Assembly: GCA_003224195.1 (NCBI GenBank)
Contig: QHYP01000053.1
Span: 1 to 27,990, forward strand
Source of the DNA: Acidobacteriota bacterium
Lineage (GTDB): Bacteria; Acidobacteriota; Terriglobia; Acidiferrales; UBA7541
Direction: 5' to 3'
Length of the DNA stretch: 27,990 bases
Positions 23,480-27,990 of the stretch are shown piece after piece; positions within the stretch are counted from its first letter, which is position 1; each line of letters begins with the position of its first letter. Both the position numbers and the translations under genes were made by a program. The notes beneath the pieces were generated by a model. It searched no databases. It saw only the letters and a program-made list of their open reading frames with translations, and was not told the origin of the DNA.

Positions 23480-24763
23480 ATGGCGAGCCTGAACTCCACG
23501 CGCAAGCTTTTGATCGTCGTCGTTGTCGCGCTCACACTCCGCGTCGCCGTGATTCCTTTCCTGATCGGCGATGTGCTCGATCCGGCTCGCGACCACTGGG
23601 ACTTTGGCTGGGAAGAAGGGCGCATCGCGCGCTCCATCGCAGCAGGCGAAGGCTTCAGTTCGCCGCTTTTCGGCCAGACCGGCAAGACGGCGTGGACTAC
23701 GCCAGTCTACCCGTATCTTCTCGCTGGCGTGTTCCGGGTATTCGGCATCTACTCGCACGCATCGGCATGGGTCATCCTTATATTGAACGCCCTCTTTTCG
23801 GCGCTCACTTGCATTCCCGTCTATTTCGTGGCGAATCGGAGCTTTGGGCCGGGCGCTGCTTCTTGGGCAATCTGGATTTGGGCTTTCCATCCCTACGCCA
23901 TCTATCTTGTGAGCGGCCGCGTGTGGGGATTTTGTCTCGATGCGCTTTTCATGGCGCTGCTCCTTTGGTGTACGCTGGCGCTGCAGGAGCAGAGCAGCAT
24001 CCCGCGCTGGATCGGGTACGGGTTAGTCTGGGGTGTGGCAGCGTTGGAAAACGCCGTTATCCTTTCGACCTTGCCCTTTCTTCTGGGATGGCTCGCCTGG
24101 CGCCGGCGTCGCCGCGGTGTCGAATGGCGCTTTCGCGCGGCTGCTGCTCTGCTGACGCTGTTGCTGACGGTCACGCCGTGGTTTGTCCGCAACTACCAAG
24201 CATTCGGGCGCTTCATTCCTTTTCGGGCCACGTTTTGGATGATTTTTTGGGAAAGCAACACCGGCGACACTTCCGATCTCTATCCGGACTGGACGAATCC
24301 TGCGCACAACGACGCGGAGATGGAAGAGTACCGCCGACTCGGTGAACTCGGCTATGCCGACGAAAAGCGGTCCACCTCGCTCAAAAATCTACGCAATCAC
24401 CCCGGGCTTTTTCTGTGGCTCACGTTCAAACGCGTTGTCTATACTTGGACCGGCTACTGGTCGTTTAATCCCGTGTTTCTGTCGCAAGAGCCGACGGCAA
24501 TCCCCAACATCGGATTTTGCAGCCTGATGACGATCCTGCTGCTGCTGGGCTTGCGCCAGGCCCGGCGCATCAGCCGGGATGCGGCGGTCCCGCTCGTGCT
24601 TGTCTTGTTTAGCTATCCGCTGGTGTATTACGTCACTCATCCGGGAGTGGATTATCGCCATCCGGTGGATCCCGTGATCGTCATATTCTTGGGGGTGCTC
24701 GCATGTGCGCTTGCGGCGCGGTTCGCCCGCGCCCCTGCGCAGGCCCAAACCAGCCAACCCTGA
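23480..24763 (+). CDS. GT39-type polytopic membrane glycosyltransferase
   Basis: A 427-residue protein with about ten membrane helices. After helix 1 (LLIVVVVALTLRVAVIPFLIG) the first extracytoplasmic loop holds DHWDFGWEEGRIARSIAAGEGF, the acidic motif at which GT-C enzymes of the PMT family (GT39-like) bind metal or act as base, and then TAWTTPVYPYLLAGVFRVFG. A conserved WFVRNYQAFG follows later. These proteins use polyprenyl-phosphate sugars as donors. The start is 12 bp after the ArnT-like gene, so the two are probably co-transcribed. It is shorter than the ArnT-like protein and lacks a large C-terminal domain. Donor and acceptor are unknown; it could also be a non-catalytic relative. Confidence 0.82.
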   Translation: MASLNSTRKLLIVVVVALTLRVAVIPFLIGDVLDPARDHWDFGWEEGRIARSIAAGEGFSSPLFGQTGKTAWTTPVYPYLLAGVFRVFGIYSHASAWVILILNALFSALTCIPVYFVANRSFGPGAASWAIWIWAFHPYAIYLVSGRVWGFCLDALFMALLLWCTLALQEQSSIPRWIGYGLVWGVAALENAVILSTLPFLLGWLAWRRRRRGVEWRFRAAAALLTLLLTVTPWFVRNYQAFGRFIPFRATFWMIFWESNTGDTSDLYPDWTNPAHNDAEMEEYRRLGELGYADEKRSTSLKNLRNHPGLFLWLTFKRVVYTWTGYWSFNPVFLSQEPTAIPNIGFCSLMTILLLLGLRQARRISRDAAVPLVLVLFSYPLVYYVTHPGVDYRHPVDPVIVIFLGVLACALAARFARAPAQAQTSQP

Positions 24764-24825
24764 GCGTGGCGCCATTGCAGTGCAGCGGAGTTTCGCATGA
24801 TCTCCATGTCATACTCTATGGTTGG

Positions 24826-24842
24826 TCGCGCATTCGGCGCGA
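24826..24842. other. Short hairpin before hpnI
   Basis: TCGCGC-ATTCG-GCGCGA is a perfect 6-bp stem with a 5-nt loop in the 141-bp gap before the first hpnI-like gene. No T-tract follows on the plus strand, so termination is not supported. It may only reflect high GC. Confidence 0.2.
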
Positions 24843-24904
24843 GAATCTAGGACGGGCGGAGCCTCGGTTCCCGATACGCGTTGCGACTTCAAGGAAGGTA
24901 GGGA

Positions 24905-26074
24905 ATGGTCTTGCGTCTGTTGCAGTGGGCAGTGCTCCTTGCGGCGCTCTCTCCTTTTGCCTACTACGCGCTCGCGGCATACTGCGGCTGGGAATACTTT
25001 CGCAAGCTCCGGAGGCTGCCGTCCCTCGACCGGTCGTTTACTCCGCCCGCGAGCATTCTGAAGCCCGTCCGCGGTCTGGACCGTGAAGGCTACGAAAACT
25101 TCGCGAGTTTCTGCCGCCTGGACTACCCGGAGTACGAGGTGGTGTTCGCGGTCGTTGAGCCGGACGATCCGGTGATCCCGATCATTCAGAAATTACAGCG
25201 GGAATTCCCGAAATGCGCGATACGTCTTGTGGCAGGGATCGAGCGATCCGGGACAAGTCCCAAGATGAGCAATCTGTGCCGCTTGGTGAAAGAGGCGAAG
25301 TACGATTTGCTGGTCATCAGCGACAGCGACGTTCGCGTCGAGCCGGACTACTTGCTCGATGTGGCCGCTCCATTTGCCGACCTGAAGGTAGGTGTGGTGA
25401 CCGCCTTCTTCCGTGGATTGACGGAGGGCGGCTTCGCAGCGGACGTGGATGCGGTGGGAGTGCCGACTGACGCTTCGGCGAGCACGCTCGTCGCGCGAAA
25501 GCTTGGCGGAATTGACTTTGCGCTCGGCTGGACAATGGCGACGACGAAAGCGCGCTTGGCGGAAATCGGCGGGTTCGAGTCCATGGTGGACCATCATTCC
25601 GATGACTTCGTCCTGGGCAACGAAATCGCGAAGAGGGGCTATCGCGTGGAGTTGACGCGCAAGCCGGTGTGGATGGTGTTTCCCAATGAAAAGCTGAGCC
25701 ATGTCTTCAAGCACGAATTGCGATGGTCCATCATGCTCCGCGGCATCCGGCCTGCGGGATATCTCGGCATGGCCATGACGTTCGGGCTGCCCTGGTCGCT
25801 GCTTGCGGCAGCGGTGGCCCCATCAACAACAATCGCGGCCGGCTATCTGTTAGCCTATCTCGTGCTGCGGCTGACGGTGGCGTGGGTGATCGGCGCGTGG
25901 GGGTTGGGCGATCCCGTCGTGCGCAAGAGGATCTGGCTTGTGCCCGTGCGCGACGCTCTGAATTTTGCCGTATACGTGGCGAGCTATTTCTCGGATACGG
26001 TGCGGTGGCGCGGATTGGCTTATCGTGTGCGCGGCGGATCTTTGGTGCCGTTGAATGAAGCCGCAAGAAAATGA
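24905..26074 (+). CDS. hpnI: Hopanoid glycosyltransferase HpnI-like (GT21), copy 1
   Basis: A 389-residue membrane-associated family 2/21 glycosyltransferase. An N-terminal helix (about 5-26) is followed by the GT-A core. ASILKPVRGLD opens it, the metal-binding D2 motif is VISDSDVRV, the D3 region is HHSDDFVLGNEIAKRGY, and the acceptor-site motif is HELRWS in the R/QxxRW position. Two or three helices near the C-terminus follow. This arrangement is that of ceramide glucosyltransferase relatives including HpnI, which transfers GlcNAc to bacteriohopanetetrol. The ATG at 24905 has GGAAGGTAGG upstream. Just after the TGA (26072-26074) the same frame continues with a lysine-rich stretch, so the C-terminus may have been longer once. 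A second copy lies downstream. Membership in the family is firm; the exact sugar is inferred. Confidence 0.87.
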   Translation: MVLRLLQWAVLLAALSPFAYYALAAYCGWEYFRKLRRLPSLDRSFTPPASILKPVRGLDREGYENFASFCRLDYPEYEVVFAVVEPDDPVIPIIQKLQREFPKCAIRLVAGIERSGTSPKMSNLCRLVKEAKYDLLVISDSDVRVEPDYLLDVAAPFADLKVGVVTAFFRGLTEGGFAADVDAVGVPTDASASTLVARKLGGIDFALGWTMATTKARLAEIGGFESMVDHHSDDFVLGNEIAKRGYRVELTRKPVWMVFPNEKLSHVFKHELRWSIMLRGIRPAGYLGMAMTFGLPWSLLAAAVAPSTTIAAGYLLAYLVLRLTVAWVIGAWGLGDPVVRKRIWLVPVRDALNFAVYVASYFSDTVRWRGLAYRVRGGSLVPLNEAARK

Positions 26075-26088
26075 GAGCCGAAGGCGCC

Positions 26089-26109
26089 GAAGAAGAAGAA
26101 GAAGAAGAA
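26089..26109 (+). repeat. (GAA)7 microsatellite between two hpnI-like genes
   Basis: Seven perfect GAA units lie 15 bp after the TGA of the first hpnI-like gene. Read in that gene's frame, the region encodes EPKAPKKKKKKKVEQ. Triplet repeats of this length are unusual in compact bacterial DNA and prone to slippage. Confidence 0.8.
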
Positions 26110-26138
26110 GGTAGAGCAGGCCGAAGACAAGCGGAACC

Positions 26139-27344
26139 ATGCATTTGAACGGTATATGGAGCGATGCGACCTTGCTGCTGGCGGTGGCGCCGCTCGCTTA
26201 TTACGTGTTAGCGTCCGTAGCCGCCCTACGTTTTTTTCGCCGCGAGCGCGCACGCAGCCTGCCTCCCATTACGCCGCCCGTCAGCGTGCTCAAGCCGGTG
26301 CGCGGCCTCGATTTCGGCTCCTACGAAAATTTTCTGAGCTTCTGCCTCCAAGACTACCCCGACTACGAGCTTCTCTTCGCGGTGAACGACGACAAGGATC
26401 CCGCGGTCCCGCTCATCCAGCGTTTGCAGCGGGAATTTCCGGAACGCCGCATCCGCCTATTCGCCGGCGCTGAGAGGCTGGGGGCGAATCGCAAGATCAA
26501 CAAACTAGCTCGGCTTGTCCGCGAAGCGCGGAATGACATCCTGGTCATCAGCGATGGCGATGTGCGGGTCGGGCCGCGGTATTTGCGCGACGTCGTCGCC
26601 CCATTCGCCGATCCGCGTACCGGTCTCGTTACCTGCTTCTATCGCGGGATCGCCGAAAGAAATCTCGGCGCGGAGCTCGAAGCCGTCGGAACGTCGAGCG
26701 ATTTTTTCGCCGGAGTCCTGATGGCGGAGTGGTTCGAAGGGATGACTTTTGCCCTCGGGGCTTCGATGGTCACAACCAAAAGCTGGCTCGACAGGATCGG
26801 AGGCTTCGCAACCATCGCTGATAAGCATTCAGACGATTACGAACTGGGCCATCGCGTGGCGCAGGCGGGCGGGAAAGTCGTTCTCTCTCGGGAAGCCGTC
26901 TGGACGATGTACCCAGCGCAAACGCCGAGGGGGTTTTTCGAGCACCAGGTCCGATGGGCGCGCACAGTCCGCCTGTGTCGGCCGCTTTCCTACGCGGGGC
27001 TGCTATTCACGCACGGACTGCCCTGGGCGGTGCTCGCGGCCGTCGTCGCGCCGGCAAGATGGATCGGCGCGGCCTATGTGGCGGCGTATGTGATTTTGCG
27101 GATGGCCATGGCATGGGCGGTTGGAGTGTGGGGCGTCGGGGACGATGTCCTGCGGCGCAGACTTTGGCTCGTGCCCTTGCGCGATGCCATTCACTTCGGT
27201 GTTTGGCTGGTCAGCTTTGGCTCGAATCGCATCACCTGGGCCGGCGATGAATTCGAAATCCAGAAGAGCCAGATGGTCGTCGTCGAGAAAAAACCGGAGA
27301 CGGAAGCGCGGACATCCGTGGCTTCAGGCCGCGCCCGCGGTTGA
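26139..27344 (+). CDS. Hopanoid glycosyltransferase HpnI-like (GT21), copy 2
   Basis: A 401-residue paralogue of the preceding gene. It shares the N-terminal helix (LLLAVAPLAYYVLASVAALRFF), VSVLKPVRGLD, YENFLSFCLQDYPDYELLFAV, the D2 motif VISDGDVRV, the D3 region KHSDDYELGHRVAQAG, and the acceptor motif HQVRWA. C-terminal helices and a hydrophilic tail (KKPETEARTSVAS) follow. All catalytic motifs are kept, so both copies should be active. Differences at D2 (SDGD versus SDSD), in the mid-region and in the acceptor motif (QVRW versus ELRW) suggest different donors or acceptors. The ATG at 26139 has only a weak purine stretch upstream. It ends the plus-strand hopanoid cluster; its TGA lies inside the -35 of the tRNA promoter. 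Confidence 0.85.
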   Translation: MHLNGIWSDATLLLAVAPLAYYVLASVAALRFFRRERARSLPPITPPVSVLKPVRGLDFGSYENFLSFCLQDYPDYELLFAVNDDKDPAVPLIQRLQREFPERRIRLFAGAERLGANRKINKLARLVREARNDILVISDGDVRVGPRYLRDVVAPFADPRTGLVTCFYRGIAERNLGAELEAVGTSSDFFAGVLMAEWFEGMTFALGASMVTTKSWLDRIGGFATIADKHSDDYELGHRVAQAGGKVVLSREAVWTMYPAQTPRGFFEHQVRWARTVRLCRPLSYAGLLFTHGLPWAVLAAVVAPARWIGAAYVAAYVILRMAMAWAVGVWGVGDDVLRRRLWLVPLRDAIHFGVWLVSFGSNRITWAGDEFEIQKSQMVVVEKKPETEARTSVASGRARG

Positions 27345-27369
27345 CGCTCCACGCATTCCTGTCTAAAGT
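27341..27369 (+). promoter_or_regulatory. Candidate tRNA-Gln promoter overlapping a stop codon
   Basis: TTGACG (27341-27346, 5/6) and TAAAGT (27364-27369, 4/6) are separated by 17 nt. The -35 includes the TGA that ends the second hpnI-like gene. Transcription near 27376 would give a 60-nt 5' extension on the tRNA precursor. Confidence 0.5.
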
Positions 27370-27437
27370 AGCTAAGATGAGTCGTGGCCGCCGGGACAGC
27401 CGGATGCGTCGCGATTCGTTTTTTTCCTCCCATCGGC

Positions 27438-27512
27438 TGGGAGGTCGTCCAATCGGTAGGACTCCAGACTCTGGATCTGGCTATCCTGGTTCGAGTCCAG
27501 GCCTCCCAGCCA
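27438..27512 (+). tRNA. tRNA-Gln (anticodon CUG)
   Basis: A complete 75-nt cloverleaf. The acceptor stem TGGGAGG pairs with CCTCCCA (27502-27508), followed by discriminator G and an encoded CCA (27510-27512). The D arm is GTCC/GGAC, the anticodon stem CCAGA/TCTGG with loop CTCTGGA (anticodon CTG, reading CAG), the variable loop CTAT, and the T arm CCTGG-TTCGAGT-CCAGG. An integrase gene ends 14 bp downstream, so the 3' half is the probable attachment site of an island. Confidence 0.96.
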
Positions 27513-27526
27513 ATCTTTTCAAAGGA

Positions 27527-27990
27527 TTAGCGGAGACCCTTTCTCGAACTTGGGAACATTATTTGCTCAAGCTTCGAAATCGCATTTCGCTCAGACTCCT
27601 CGACCGACTGCGTGTAGAACGCCAGTGTGGTGTGCGGCGATGAGTGGCCGAGAACCTGCTGCGTCGTTCTCACAGGTTCTCCCATTTCGCTGAGTGTCGT
27701 TGCTACCGACCTTCGAAAAACCCTCCAACCTGTTTTTCTCAGGCCGCAGCTCGCCAGCGCAGGGTGTAGAACCCGTTGCAAGAGGTTCGAGGCCTCATAA
27801 GGTTTTCCATCGGCGTTGGGAAATACCAAGTCCATAGCACTCTTCCTGACGTGCCGGTTGTGCCGTTGCAATGCATACAACAAACCGTCGCTGATGGGGA
27901 TCACGCGTTCGCTGGTGTGTGTCTTCGGCAGGCCGAAATTGCCTCGATAATACGCCCGCCGGATATGTAGCAAGCGGCGTTCGAAATCGA
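27527..27990 (-). CDS. Tyrosine recombinase (phage/island integrase), partial
   Basis: The C-terminal ~154 residues of a tyrosine recombinase; the frame stays open to the right edge, so the N-terminal DNA-binding domains and the first catalytic Arg lie outside the window. Visible parts are the beta-hairpin with the catalytic Lys region (GLPKTHTSERVIPIS), box II GWRVFRRSVATTL, LGHSSPHTTLAFY with the third-box His, and the nucleophile Tyr (codon 27614-27616). In box II the usual H-x-x-R reads R-x-x-R: the His position is Arg (codon 27722-27724). The gene is convergent with tRNA-Gln and stops 14 bp from it. This places the integrase at the left end of an integrated element running rightward. Function is probable, but the substitution leaves activity open. 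Confidence 0.88.
   Translation of the reverse strand, partial: DFERRLLHIRRAYYRGNFGLPKTHTSERVIPISDGLLYALQRHNRHVRKSAMDLVFPNADGKPYEASNLLQRVLHPALASCGLRKTGWRVFRRSVATTLSEMGEPVRTTQQVLGHSSPHTTLAFYTQSVEESERNAISKLEQIMFPSSRKGLR

Noticed and set aside
27410..27430. T7 run before tRNA-Gln as an intrinsic terminator for the hopanoid cluster
   Set aside because: No convincing stable stem precedes the T-run.
1..27990. CRISPR arrays, insertion sequences, rRNA genes
   Set aside because: No regularly spaced direct repeats, transposase motifs or rRNA-like sequence were seen on either strand.

Overview
The window is about 60% GC, gene-dense and bacterial. The gene content (cytoplasmic sigma54-type two-component module, COG4586/4587/3694-like ABC trio, MacA/TolC efflux, hopanoid-tailoring genes hpnJ and hpnI, extended -10 promoters of the form TGCTAGAAT) best fits an Acidobacteriota-like Gram-negative. 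That assignment is inference; no rRNA or marker gene is present.

Layout. 1-367 (-): 5' part of an MBL-fold hydrolase running off the left edge. 661-6080 (+): a signalling operon of a sigma54-dependent response regulator, a large soluble hybrid histidine kinase, and a small protein joining a degenerate receiver to a histidine-bearing DHp domain with no ATPase domain. 6128-9816 (-): an ABC exporter (ATPase plus two ABC-2 permeases) followed by a membrane-anchored alpha/beta hydrolase. 9917-11880 (-): a second ABC exporter, NatA/NatB-like. 11940-12219: a hairpin-rich intergenic block and a 53-residue zinc-ribbon protein that looks leaderless. 12645-17649 (+): MacA-like adaptor, periplasmic TPR protein, MacB-type permease without an ATPase, and a TolC-like channel. 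17702-19081 (+): a PLP-dependent group II decarboxylase.

19256-27344 (+) is the most interesting part: hpnJ (radical SAM, hopanoid cyclitol ether), two ArnE/ArnF-like four-helix membrane proteins overlapping by ATGA, an ArnT-like polytopic glycosyltransferase, a second GT39-type membrane glycosyltransferase, and two tandem hpnI-like GT21 glycosyltransferases. This places cytoplasmic hopanoid-headgroup synthesis beside a lipid-linked-sugar flippase and periplasmic-transferase set, suggesting a hopanoid or lipid glycosylation pathway that spans the inner membrane.

27438-27512 is tRNA-Gln(CUG), and 27527-27990 (-) is the C-terminal part of a tyrosine recombinase ending 14 bp after it. This is the usual geometry of a tRNA-integrated genomic island that would extend to the right of the window.
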